40,275 nt of DNA from Candidatus Thorarchaeota archaeon (lineage in GTDB: Archaea; Asgardarchaeota; Thorarchaeia; Thorarchaeales; Thorarchaeaceae): the NCBI GenBank assembly GCA_016840685.1, contig JAEORX010000012.1, positions 1 through 40,275 on the forward strand. The letters are read 5' to 3'. This document shows positions 1 through 7,652 of the stretch, one piece after another. The notes under the pieces are model-generated. The model saw only the letters and a list, made by a program, of their open reading frames with translations. It did no database searches and was not told the DNA's origin. Within the stretch, counting starts at the first letter, position 1. Each line of letters begins with the position of its first letter. A program made the position numbers and the translations under genes.

Positions 1-1
1 T

Positions 2-1378
2 ATGGAAACAGTCGACTTGATTTACAATGCCCGGGTCAAAGAGGCAATAGGATACCAGAAGAAGACCACTTCTTCAGACCCGAAGAAAGACCCTCGCGTC
101 GGAGTTCTCAGGATGTTCATGGAATCCGGACAGGAAATACCAATCTATGTCGACCTGCCAAAACTTGTGCGCTATCACTTTGGAGTCTTTAGCTTTACAG
201 GCGGCGGAAAAAGCAATCTTCTCGCCAATCTTTTCCGACGGGTCCTTTATCATGATAAAGAGACAAAGCTTGTGATTTTCGATATAAGCTGCGAGTACCC
301 ATTCCTACTAAGCGATGTTTTCATGGACCCAAAAATAGAGAGTTTGATTGTACTTGAGGATGAAGCCAAGACCGCAGAGAATTTTGCACGTTCTGTTGTG
401 AAACCTAGGGACTTCGAGGAAGATGACCGTGCCAACTCTGTTTTGAGGGAAATATATGACAAGAAGAAGGTAACATTCTACAACCGACCCCTTACTCAAG
501 TGCCAACCTATAGTAGCTTGCTTCAGGAAATGAGTGGAATTCGTACAGAGAACTCGAATAGACCAACATATGTGCAGGCAATGGACGCCATCATGGATTT
601 TGTTGCATCGTTCATCGACAAAGCAGGTAAATCTGAACATGAAGAAATCGATATCGCGTTCATAGACCAATTGGACTCTGTGGCGAAACAAGCTATGGAA
701 ACATACCAAGTTCATGACAAGTCAACAGTATTTGCATGGGCTACGACAAGGTCTACATTGAAAGGCGTGTTGTCTAGAGCTCAGAAAGCCAAAAGCACTG
801 GGGTAACAATCAAGGAATTGATGAAGAAATTAAGTGGTCCCGAAAGGGTTGTCTGCATCTCAATCGCAGACCCGGATACTATAAGAGACCTTGTAATCAA
901 ACTGACAAGTGCTGCACTTCGCTATCGAAAGAAGAGCTTTGAGATAAAGCCACAGATTCTCTTTGTCTTTGATGAGGCACAGGAATTTATCCCCTCCAAC
1001 GCTAGTGGCCACCTTGGACAGTGTAGTGCTGCTGTCGAGAGACTGCTAAGACAAGGAAGGAAGTATGGTCTTGGCGGAGCGATTGCTACTCAGAGAATTG
1101 CTTATCTGAACACAAACATCATGCAACAACTTCACACCTTCTTTGTGGGCACCCTACCACGACCTTATGACAGAACTGTCGTAAGCAGCTCATTTCAGAT
1201 AGACCTGAGCATTCTGGACAAGACTCTGGAGTTTCCACCGGGATCATGGCTCTTGTCAAGTTATATCGCAACGGGCCTTGACAGTGTCCCTGTGTTTGTC
1301 AAGGCTGACAACTCGGAAGATGTGCTAAGACAACATGTCGAATCTGTAGGGAAGAAACAAGTGAAAAAAGTGGATTAA
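2..1378 (+). CDS. HerA/VirB4-like DUF87 ATPase, probably 5'-truncated by the window
   Basis: This is a P-loop ATPase of the HerA/FtsK group, whose members translocate DNA or remodel complexes as hexameric rings. The Walker A motif (GGGKS) lies at residues 67-71. A Walker B motif reading LFVFDEAQEF lies near residue 320. A polar stretch with RQGRKYGLG and ATQR follows, as in HerA, where it contributes sensor and arginine-finger residues. Family members usually carry about 100 or more residues of beta-barrel before Walker A. Here only 66 precede it and the first ATG is the second base of the window, so the true start may lie upstream. It ends convergently against the GTP cyclohydrolase gene, with overlapping stop codons. 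No NurA nuclease partner is visible in the window, so an end-resection role is only a possibility. Confidence 0.85.
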   Translation: METVDLIYNARVKEAIGYQKKTTSSDPKKDPRVGVLRMFMESGQEIPIYVDLPKLVRYHFGVFSFTGGGKSNLLANLFRRVLYHDKETKLVIFDISCEYPFLLSDVFMDPKIESLIVLEDEAKTAENFARSVVKPRDFEEDDRANSVLREIYDKKKVTFYNRPLTQVPTYSSLLQEMSGIRTENSNRPTYVQAMDAIMDFVASFIDKAGKSEHEEIDIAFIDQLDSVAKQAMETYQVHDKSTVFAWATTRSTLKGVLSRAQKAKSTGVTIKELMKKLSGPERVVCISIADPDTIRDLVIKLTSAALRYRKKSFEIKPQILFVFDEAQEFIPSNASGHLGQCSAAVERLLRQGRKYGLGGAIATQRIAYLNTNIMQQLHTFFVGTLPRPYDRTVVSSSFQIDLSILDKTLEFPPGSWLLSSYIATGLDSVPVFVKADNSEDVLRQHVESVGKKQVKKVD

Positions 1379-2100
1379 CTAAGATTCTCAGGGTCAATTG
1401 ATTGAATATCTTGAATATCATGTATATCAGCATATTTCCCAAAAAGATGACCAGATCGTCTTGCCTTGGTCTCAATGTAGGCTTTACTGTATTCCGAGGG
1501 TTCGACTATGAGAGGGAGTCGCTCCACAATTTTGATACCAGCTTCGGTGAGTTGACGAATCTTCTCAGGGTTATTTGTCAGCAGTTTTATTGACTGTATC
1601 TGTAGGTTCTTGAGGATGTTTACCGCTATTCCATAGTCTCGCTCGTCTGGTTTGAAACCTAGATGTATGTTGGCATCAATCGTATCAAAACCTTGGTCTT
1701 GAAGAGCGTAGGCTCTTATCTTCTCAGTAAGACCAATATTCCTTCCCTCTTGCCGGAGATAGAGAAGGACTCCTTCTTTTTCTCTTTCAATGATCTTAAG
1801 AGACTCTAGGAGCTGGTCTCGACAGTCACAACGTTTACTGCCCATCACATCACCCGTCAAGCACTCCGAATGAACTCGAGTGACAACACCCTCCTTTCCG
1901 ATGACACCCCCTCTTATGATGGCGGTATGCTCCTTTCCATCACAGGGACTTACGAATCCTGCAATCTGAAACTCTCCAAATCTGCTTGGAAGGTCTGCAA
2001 TAGCCACTAGTTGCACGCAGCATTCGTCTGTAGCACAGACTTGTTTCTCACTTGTCGATATCAACATGTCAATTTGGTCACTCGAGAGCTTCATTGCCAT
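1375..2100 (-). CDS. ribA: GTP cyclohydrolase II
   Basis: This enzyme opens GTP to the diaminopyrimidine precursor of riboflavin, releasing formate and pyrophosphate. The zinc site is complete: Cys80, Cys91 and Cys93 in SECLTGDVMGSKRCDC. The catalytic core YLRQEGRNIGL follows at 114-124, then ERDYG near 153-157 and LLTNNPEKI at 173-181, all family hallmarks. I start it at the ATG at 2100, giving 241 aa, because the 42 extra residues upstream have no family likeness and would run into the divergent gene. There is no RibB (dihydroxybutanone-phosphate synthase) fusion. Most archaea use an unrelated GTP cyclohydrolase III, so this bacterial-type enzyme is notable. In an F420- and flavin-using cell it would feed flavin supply, and the diaminopyrimidine could also serve F420 chromophore synthesis. 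Confidence 0.93.
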   Translation of the reverse strand: MAMKLSSDQIDMLISTSEKQVCATDECCVQLVAIADLPSRFGEFQIAGFVSPCDGKEHTAIIRGGVIGKEGVVTRVHSECLTGDVMGSKRCDCRDQLLESLKIIEREKEGVLLYLRQEGRNIGLTEKIRAYALQDQGFDTIDANIHLGFKPDERDYGIAVNILKNLQIQSIKLLTNNPEKIRQLTEAGIKIVERLPLIVEPSEYSKAYIETKARRSGHLFGKYADIHDIQDIQSIDPENLS

Positions 2101-2211
2101 CAGAGTCACTCGATTCGGTTGTCTTGATATACCTTTGCCAATGAAGAATTCCGGCACTTCTAAATAGTACCAACACTCAGCAAAATGAAGTTGTTTGCAG
2201 AGGCAATCAGA

Positions 2212-3279
2212 ATGACAAGAAACCACAAGATTATCTCAGAAAAGAGTCAAGAATGGTTGAAGGAGAACACAAAACGTTTTGCCTTCAAGAAACTCGAGAA
2301 GGAGGTAGTGCAAACAGGAGCCTGTGTAGAGTGTGGGTCTTGTGTTGCGGGGTGTCCGGTGGAAGCGTTAACTGGTGAGTATATAGATGGAAAATATGTC
2401 CCAACACTGACAGGAAAGTGTATCGCCTGCGGCACATGCTATGCAATGTGTCCAAGGTCATTTATCCTGGAAAATGAAATTATTGGCTCATATATCAGTG
2501 CTTGGAGGGTCAGGTCTCTTGGAGAGCACAGTCGTCAAGATGGTGGCGCTGTCACAGCTATTCTCGGATTGATGCTCGATGATGATGAGATTGAGGCAGC
2601 AATTGTTGTTGGTCAGAGAGAGGACAAACCTTGGATGCCAACAGCCAAGAAGGTCACAACGAGAGATGAATTGCTCAAAACAGGCGGAACCATCTACACA
2701 CATGCACAGGTTGTCGGAGAGATGTTGAACTTCTTCAAGGAGAATCTGTCATCGGTAGCTGTCGTTGGAACAGCATGTAACATCGATGCAATACATCGAA
2801 TGCAGACCCATCCTGGAAGTGTTTTCAATGTGGACCCAGAGATGAGTGCGTTCAAAATAAGTCTCTTCTGTATGGAGTCATTTGGTTATGAAGGACTTGT
2901 GGATTTCCTGAAGAAAGAAGGAATCGACATCAGAAAGGTTGAGAGATTCGCCATCGCTGGAGGGAATTTCATGGTCACTGTTGGAGGGGATGTGAAGAGC
3001 TGGCCAGTGAAAGAACTTGACTATATTGCTGCATCCTCCTGTTCCTACTGCACCGATTTGACCGGCATGAACTCCGACATCTCATGCGGCAACATCGGTT
3101 CAGATGAGGGTTGGACAACAGCCATTGTCAGAAGTGACCGTGCAGAAAAAGTACTGAGGAAAGCAATCAAAGAAGGCATCCTAGAGGGAGAAGAGCTCGA
3201 CGATAAGGCGGTTCAGTCAGTGGTCAACTCCGCTCGTTTTAAAATGAACAAGAGATACAAGTTAACGCCTTCGCATTAA
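2212..3279 (+). CDS. Coenzyme F420 hydrogenase/dehydrogenase beta-subunit (FrhB) family protein with two 4Fe-4S clusters
   Basis: This is a 355-aa FrhB/FdhB-family oxidoreductase, which typically moves electrons between F420 or ferredoxin and a partner through FAD. Two ferredoxin motifs open it: CVECGSCVAGCP (Cys38, 41, 44, 48) and CIACGTCYAMCP (Cys70, 73, 76, 80). The FrhB N- and C-terminal domains follow. The conserved C-terminal cysteine cluster is visible as SSCSYCTDLTGMNSDISCG, with the usual short DL and D-I-S-x-G pattern. I choose the ATG at 2212 over that at 2185 because AGAGG stands about 8 nt upstream of it. The gene stands alone, divergent from ribA, so its partner (formate dehydrogenase, hydrogenase, glutamate synthase or sulfite reductase) cannot be named from context. 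Confidence 0.9.
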   Translation: MTRNHKIISEKSQEWLKENTKRFAFKKLEKEVVQTGACVECGSCVAGCPVEALTGEYIDGKYVPTLTGKCIACGTCYAMCPRSFILENEIIGSYISAWRVRSLGEHSRQDGGAVTAILGLMLDDDEIEAAIVVGQREDKPWMPTAKKVTTRDELLKTGGTIYTHAQVVGEMLNFFKENLSSVAVVGTACNIDAIHRMQTHPGSVFNVDPEMSAFKISLFCMESFGYEGLVDFLKKEGIDIRKVERFAIAGGNFMVTVGGDVKSWPVKELDYIAASSCSYCTDLTGMNSDISCGNIGSDEGWTTAIVRSDRAEKVLRKAIKEGILEGEELDDKAVQSVVNSARFKMNKRYKLTPSH

Positions 3280-3324
3280 GTCACTAAAATATGCAAATTG
3301 ATAAGACATTGCAGTTTCATGTGA

Positions 3325-3843
3325 GTGATGAATAGCAACATCCTTCTCACTGGCAAGCCTGGTTCAGGAAAGACGACAGCAATAAAACGCATCATTGAAG
3401 GACTTGGTCCTTCAAGGGTGAATGGATTCTGGTCGAGTGAGATTCGAAAACATGGGAAGCGTGTGGGCTTTCGTATCGAAACTCTTTCGGGAGAGAGTGG
3501 GATACTTGCCCATATTGATTTTGAAACCACATATCGAGTTGGAAAATATGGAGTCAATATTCATGATATAGTAACTATTATTGTGCCAGAACTAGAAAGC
3601 GCAAGAAGAGCAGGCAAGCTGATAATCATTGATGAGATAGCAAAGATGGAGATATACTCTCGACTCTTCATTCAAGAGGTTCGTAACTGCCTAGACACAA
3701 GGTGTGTCATAGGCACGCTTCAAGACAAGAGGCATCCCTTTCTTGACGAGGTGAGAGCTCGAAGCGATGTGGTATTAATTGAACTGACTGTCTTGAACCG
3801 TGATAAGATTCCTGTACAAGTTCTAAACCTACTGAATAACTAA
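3325..3843 (+). CDS. Nucleoside-triphosphatase THEP1 family
   Basis: This is a 172-aa THEP1-type NTPase, a KAP/AAA-related P-loop family that hydrolyses ATP, GTP and other NTPs slowly; its cellular role is uncertain. Walker A is GKPGSGKTT at residues 10-18. The family block GFWSSEIR lies near 34-41 and GFRIETL follows. Walker B is IIIDEIAKME at 100-109. The C-terminal TLQDKRHPFL matches the THEP1 pattern. A GTG at 3325 precedes an ATG at 3328 directly, and either may start translation. The length is normal for the family (about 170-190 aa). It ends 4 bases from the convergent surface-protein gene. Confidence 0.92.
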   Translation: MMNSNILLTGKPGSGKTTAIKRIIEGLGPSRVNGFWSSEIRKHGKRVGFRIETLSGESGILAHIDFETTYRVGKYGVNIHDIVTIIVPELESARRAGKLIIIDEIAKMEIYSRLFIQEVRNCLDTRCVIGTLQDKRHPFLDEVRARSDVVLIELTVLNRDKIPVQVLNLLNN

Positions 3844-3847
3844 TCAA

Positions 3848-5605
3848 TTACCTAGTTCTCGTTCTGAAGTATAGAACGAAGATGACAAGCAAGGATAAGG
3901 CACCAAAGCCTAAGACAGCGGCGTAGAGCAGTGCTGGCACTCGATCAATACCCTGACTTGTGATTTCTACAGAGATCCAACCAGTATCAAATTCAAGTTT
4001 AACAGATGAATTGTCCTGTGCCATAATCTTGAACCAGACAACTCCCCCGTGGGCATATTCACCAAGAGATGCAGTGAATATATTGGCAATCTCGGATTGA
4101 ACCATGTCTTTACTGTCGTATTCGAAATCAAGAGATTCGGGGTCTCCAACGCCCCATTGAATCTCGATACTGCTGATGTTGTTCAAATCCCAAGCATAAG
4201 CATGAACTGTCAGATTATTTGTGGTTGAGGTTGAGAAGGTCTGGAATGTACTCACTTCAGCAACAAGAGGCTGATGGGCATCAGCTGTGACCTCAACTTC
4301 TATCACGGAGAACGAGCTCTGATTGAAGAAGTCAGTATACGTCATGTTGTAGAGATATGTGCCTACAGGAAACCTATCCACATTAATCACATACCCTTCA
4401 CCTCGCCACGTTCCATTGTCATAAACCGCACCATCAAGTGTAAGGTTGAAGGACTTTGGATTGTTCTCTTCGATAGTCCAATTGATACTATAACCTGTAT
4501 ACCCTTCCTCATAGGACAGGTCACCAGATGAAGTAATCACCGGTGAGCGAAGATCACGATAGATGGTCACATTGACAGAATCATTGGTCATTCTCCCAAA
4601 GTCGTCAAAAAGTGTGAGGGTTATAGTATAGTTTCCTAAGAACAGATGGTCAACAGAAGTGGCGATATCTCCGCCTTTGGGATCGGTAAAGGACCAGTCT
4701 GTTTGTATGATATCTATGAATGTGCTATGTTCTGAAACATTACCATAGACAGTGTCATTATAGAGGATCAGTGCTGTGATTGTATAGTTCTTTGGATTGC
4801 TATCATATGCATGCCAGAGGATCTCATGTCCTTTGCTGCCAAACTCGAATGCTACGTCCTCAGGTGACGTGATCGTGGGATATGTTGTGTCAGGTGTAAC
4901 AGTTACATTCACAAAGCTCGTTGAGTTTCGACCGAAGGTGTCATTGACGAACAAAGAATAGAGATACCACCGAGATGCATTCAATCCATCGATGCTGATC
5001 GTGATATTCTTTTCAATCCAATCTCCCGCCTCAATTACTGTTGAGTTATTCACAGGTTCATTCGATATACGAGTGATGTTATAGAAATCTGGATTGGCTT
5101 CGGTGATGTTCCACCTGATCTCATGGCCAAAACTGCCGACCTCATAGGTGATGTTATCAGGTTGGGCAATGATTGGCGCAGTCTCATCCAGAATAACCGT
5201 GATAATGGTTGTCGCAGAGGCACTCTCACCCTCATCATTGAACACTGTGCAGACCATGGTCAAAGTCTTTGGAAGAGTATTGATACGTCCATCGTGATAG
5301 AGCAAGACCAAATACACTGTTATTTTGCCCCCAGTCCAAATGCCATTGTCCAACTCATCCCCATCGACCGTCACTGTGTAATTCTTAGGATGTGGATCGC
5401 TAGCAGTGTATACGAGAGTGTGCCCAAGGGTTCCATTCTCAAATTCATAGGTACTAGGTCCAGAAATCGTAGGAGCAGCGAGTGTCATTATTTTTGTAGG
5501 ATTGTTCGTTTTGTTAAGATTACTCGCTGTCAAAGCATAGGGTGAAAGCACAAGCCATGCTAGAATGAATATGATTGCAATGTTTCTGTAACCAATTTTG
5601 ACCAT
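3848..5605 (-). CDS. Secreted, membrane-anchored Ig/cadherin-like repeat protein
   Basis: This is a 585-aa predicted cell-surface protein. It begins with a signal peptide (hydrophobic AIIFILAWLVLSPYALTA after MVKIGYRN). It ends with one transmembrane helix (about 557-578) and a basic RTRTR tail, so most of it should face outward. Between these lie about four to five beta-sandwich-like repeats of 90-105 residues. Each begins with a line such as GPSTYEFENGTLGHTLVYTA or EDVAFEFGSKGHEILWHAYD and is followed by NPKNYTITxxG. N-x-S/T sequons are very frequent, which suggests heavy N-glycosylation. The same architecture recurs in the 640-aa protein at 35.5-37.5 kb. A TATA-like box lies about 65 bases upstream. 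The function could be surface-layer, adhesive or sensory; no enzymatic motif is seen. Confidence 0.85.
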   Translation of the reverse strand: MVKIGYRNIAIIFILAWLVLSPYALTASNLNKTNNPTKIMTLAAPTISGPSTYEFENGTLGHTLVYTASDPHPKNYTVTVDGDELDNGIWTGGKITVYLVLLYHDGRINTLPKTLTMVCTVFNDEGESASATTIITVILDETAPIIAQPDNITYEVGSFGHEIRWNITEANPDFYNITRISNEPVNNSTVIEAGDWIEKNITISIDGLNASRWYLYSLFVNDTFGRNSTSFVNVTVTPDTTYPTITSPEDVAFEFGSKGHEILWHAYDSNPKNYTITALILYNDTVYGNVSEHSTFIDIIQTDWSFTDPKGGDIATSVDHLFLGNYTITLTLFDDFGRMTNDSVNVTIYRDLRSPVITSSGDLSYEEGYTGYSINWTIEENNPKSFNLTLDGAVYDNGTWRGEGYVINVDRFPVGTYLYNMTYTDFFNQSSFSVIEVEVTADAHQPLVAEVSTFQTFSTSTTNNLTVHAYAWDLNNISSIEIQWGVGDPESLDFEYDSKDMVQSEIANIFTASLGEYAHGGVVWFKIMAQDNSSVKLEFDTGWISVEITSQGIDRVPALLYAAVLGFGALSLLVIFVLYFRTRTR

Positions 5606-5667
5606 GCGTCAGACTTCCTTTTGTTCTCTGTATTGGCCTTGTTGACCGCTCGAACTTCTTGGTGCGG

Positions 5668-5674
5668 TTTTATA
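5668..5674 (-). promoter_or_regulatory. TATA-like box for the minus-strand surface-protein gene
   Basis: On the minus strand the sequence reads AGTATAAAACCGC, a good archaeal TATA element. A transcription start about 26 bases downstream would give a leader near 40 nt. That leader contains AAGGA about 11 nt before the ATG at 5605. Confidence 0.5.
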
Positions 5675-5682
5675 CTCTTCGG

Positions 5683-5714
5683 TACTAGTTGTTCCATACA
5701 ACAACACTCTAGTA
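5683..5714. repeat. Interrupted inverted repeat between divergent genes
   Basis: The left arm TACTAG (5683-5688) pairs perfectly with CTAGTA (5709-5714). Inside it, GTTGTT (5688-5693) pairs perfectly with AACAAC (5700-5705) around a 6-nt loop. The dyad lies directly upstream of the minus-strand TATA-like box and ahead of the plus-strand gene at 5808. It could be an operator shared by the two genes, or a leader hairpin of the plus-strand transcript. The assignment is inference. Confidence 0.4.
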
Positions 5715-5807
5715 TTCGTATGGCATAGGCTGATAAGATAGAATGTTTTTTCAGGCATTGAGCATCTCTATCAAAAAAGGGACTAGCAAGACATCGGGGA
5801 AATAAAA

Positions 5808-6722
5808 GTGCCAAAGGCAATTCACTCGATATGGTGGGATGATGTTCTCGGCCCCTCAGTCGGTCGATCGTATCCTGAGACTGAAACTCTCTCAGGCGAG
5901 GAAGCCATGATCGTCTTTATGGGACATGGAGTGAACCGAGAGTCAGAAATAGGCTATTCAAAATTACCGCGAGGACTCATTATTTCATATATGAAACCAC
6001 CTAACTGCATTGCTATCCTTTTGAGCGAGGGCGACAATACACCAACTATTGAGCGCAATCTACTTCGACTTATAAAATATATCGATTTCAATAGTGATAA
6101 TTGGGACGCTGAAATTCAACGGGCATTTGAACTACTTAATGAATTGATTGATGAAACAAGTGGAGCAGAACTCCTAACCAATCCTGGTGTGAAGAAACTC
6201 TTTGACGACATGTCAAACAAAAGAATTCAGGTAATCACACCAAAACATGTTCTACGGGCTTCAGTCAGATATCCAAATGTCCATGATTATCTCGGTCTTG
6301 ATGATGATGAAGTTGTAAGAATGCTAAAAGATTTAGAAGATGAAAACATACTCGAGTCTCGTACATTTGGAAGACGGGTTGAGTGTCGGCAGTGTGGTGA
6401 ATCGGATCTCACCATTGAGCTTCTTTGTCCTCGCTGTGATTCCAACGACATCCATAAAGTATACACACTCTTTTGTCCAAAATGCAGCAATCAATTTCAC
6501 GCAGTGTTGGTTGATGATATTGCAGAAGTTACATGCCAGAATTGCAAACAACCGATTAAAGTAGGAGATCTTGCTGTCCTCGATGTCGAACCGCTTTGCA
6601 ATAAATGCGGGACTGCTTCAAACGACCCAAGAATCGTCTTTCGATGTGCAACTTGCGGGAAACATCTGCGAGGAGCCGACCTTTTAGCAGGTACGGGATT
6701 GGCATATTATCTAAAAAAATGA
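5808..6722 (+). CDS. Longin-like N-terminus, winged helix and three zinc ribbons; function unknown
   Basis: I do not recognise a named family. The GTG-started protein has 304 aa. Residues 1-115 form an alpha/beta domain opening with HSIWWDDVLGPSVGRSYPE. The W-D-D-x-x-G-P pattern followed by Y-P recalls longin/roadblock-type modules such as the Nprl2 N-terminus; this is inference from pattern only. Residues 145-190 look like a winged helix (VVRMLKDLEDENILESR). The C-terminus holds six CxxC pairs (Cys193/196, 207/210, 223/226, 243/246, 264/267, 280/283), enough for three zinc ribbons. The mix suggests a regulator or scaffold that binds nucleic acid or protein. The next gene, mtd, begins 55 bases downstream on the same strand, but a link between them is not evident. 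Confidence 0.75.
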   Translation: MPKAIHSIWWDDVLGPSVGRSYPETETLSGEEAMIVFMGHGVNRESEIGYSKLPRGLIISYMKPPNCIAILLSEGDNTPTIERNLLRLIKYIDFNSDNWDAEIQRAFELLNELIDETSGAELLTNPGVKKLFDDMSNKRIQVITPKHVLRASVRYPNVHDYLGLDDDEVVRMLKDLEDENILESRTFGRRVECRQCGESDLTIELLCPRCDSNDIHKVYTLFCPKCSNQFHAVLVDDIAEVTCQNCKQPIKVGDLAVLDVEPLCNKCGTASNDPRIVFRCATCGKHLRGADLLAGTGLAYYLKK

Positions 6723-6777
6723 ACCGCAACAGTTTTGTCGAGCGTTGTGCTGCGTGACGTAGGAGTGAGTTGATAAA

Positions 6778-7644
6778 ATGTCAACAACTACAATCAATGT
6801 AGGAGTAATCAAGCTTGGAGCAATCGCCTCCGCTCCTCTTCTAGATCTTATGTTTGACGAACGCGCAGAGCGCGATGATATCAATGTCCGTGCTATCACC
6901 AGTGGTGCAAAGATGGACGAACAATCAAGTATGGGACCCACTGAGTCAATCATTGCTTGGGCACCCCATCTTGTACTTGTTGTGAGTCCAAATGCGGCAC
7001 TACCCGGTCCAACAAAGGTCAGAGAAATGCTGGCTGAAGCGAAGATTCCCACAATCTCTATCTCTGATGGTCCCGCAGAGAAGGCATTCTATAAGAAAGA
7101 TGAGGAGGGCAAGAAAAAGCCTCACGTTCTTGATGGCCAAGGGTTCATCGTGATTCCATCCGACTCCATGATAGGTGCAAAAAAGGAGTTCCTTGATCCG
7201 ACAGAGATGTCTCTCTTCAATGCGGATGCGATCAAGGTACTGTCTGCAACTGGAGTCGCAAGGGCGATTCAACATGAAATCGACAAGGTCATCTCGGCAA
7301 TGCAAGCGGGAGAAACCCCTGAGATGCCCAGATTGAAGCTAACAGTTGAAAAAGCAGTCAATTGTGGGTATTTTGAAAATCCATATGCAAAAGCCAAGGC
7401 AATTGCTGCACTTACAATCTCAGAGGCTGTGGCAGAGATTACAGCAACAGGATGTTTCAAGACCAAAGAAGCAGAGGATTACATCCCCTTAGTTGCGGCA
7501 GGTCATGAGATGATGAGAGTTGCAGCAGGTCTTGCTGACCAGGCTCGTGAGCTAGAGAAGTCAGGGGATTCAGTCCTAAGAAATCCACACGTTTCCAAAG
7601 GAAAGGTAAAGACGAAGAGGAATCTAATGGACAAGCCGAAGTAG
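6778..7644 (+). CDS. mtd: F420-dependent methylenetetrahydromethanopterin dehydrogenase
   Basis: Mtd reversibly converts methylene- and methenyl-tetrahydromethanopterin using coenzyme F420, in the C1 branch of methanogenesis or of the archaeal Wood-Ljungdahl pathway. At 288 aa the length is normal. Family blocks are clear: VGVIKLGAIASAPLLDLMFDERAER near the start, SGAKMDEQ, SPNAALPGP, the SDSMIGAKKEFLDPTEMSLFN block near 128-149, and GHEMMR in the C-terminal helical region. The ATG at 6778 follows GGAGTGAG by 6 nt. No mch, mer or ftr neighbours occur in the window, so the pathway genes must be scattered. Its presence argues that the organism makes both F420 and a methanopterin-type C1 carrier. 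Confidence 0.96.
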   Translation: MSTTTINVGVIKLGAIASAPLLDLMFDERAERDDINVRAITSGAKMDEQSSMGPTESIIAWAPHLVLVVSPNAALPGPTKVREMLAEAKIPTISISDGPAEKAFYKKDEEGKKKPHVLDGQGFIVIPSDSMIGAKKEFLDPTEMSLFNADAIKVLSATGVARAIQHEIDKVISAMQAGETPEMPRLKLTVEKAVNCGYFENPYAKAKAIAALTISEAVAEITATGCFKTKEAEDYIPLVAAGHEMMRVAAGLADQARELEKSGDSVLRNPHVSKGKVKTKRNLMDKPK

Positions 7645-7652
7645 TCATTGAA

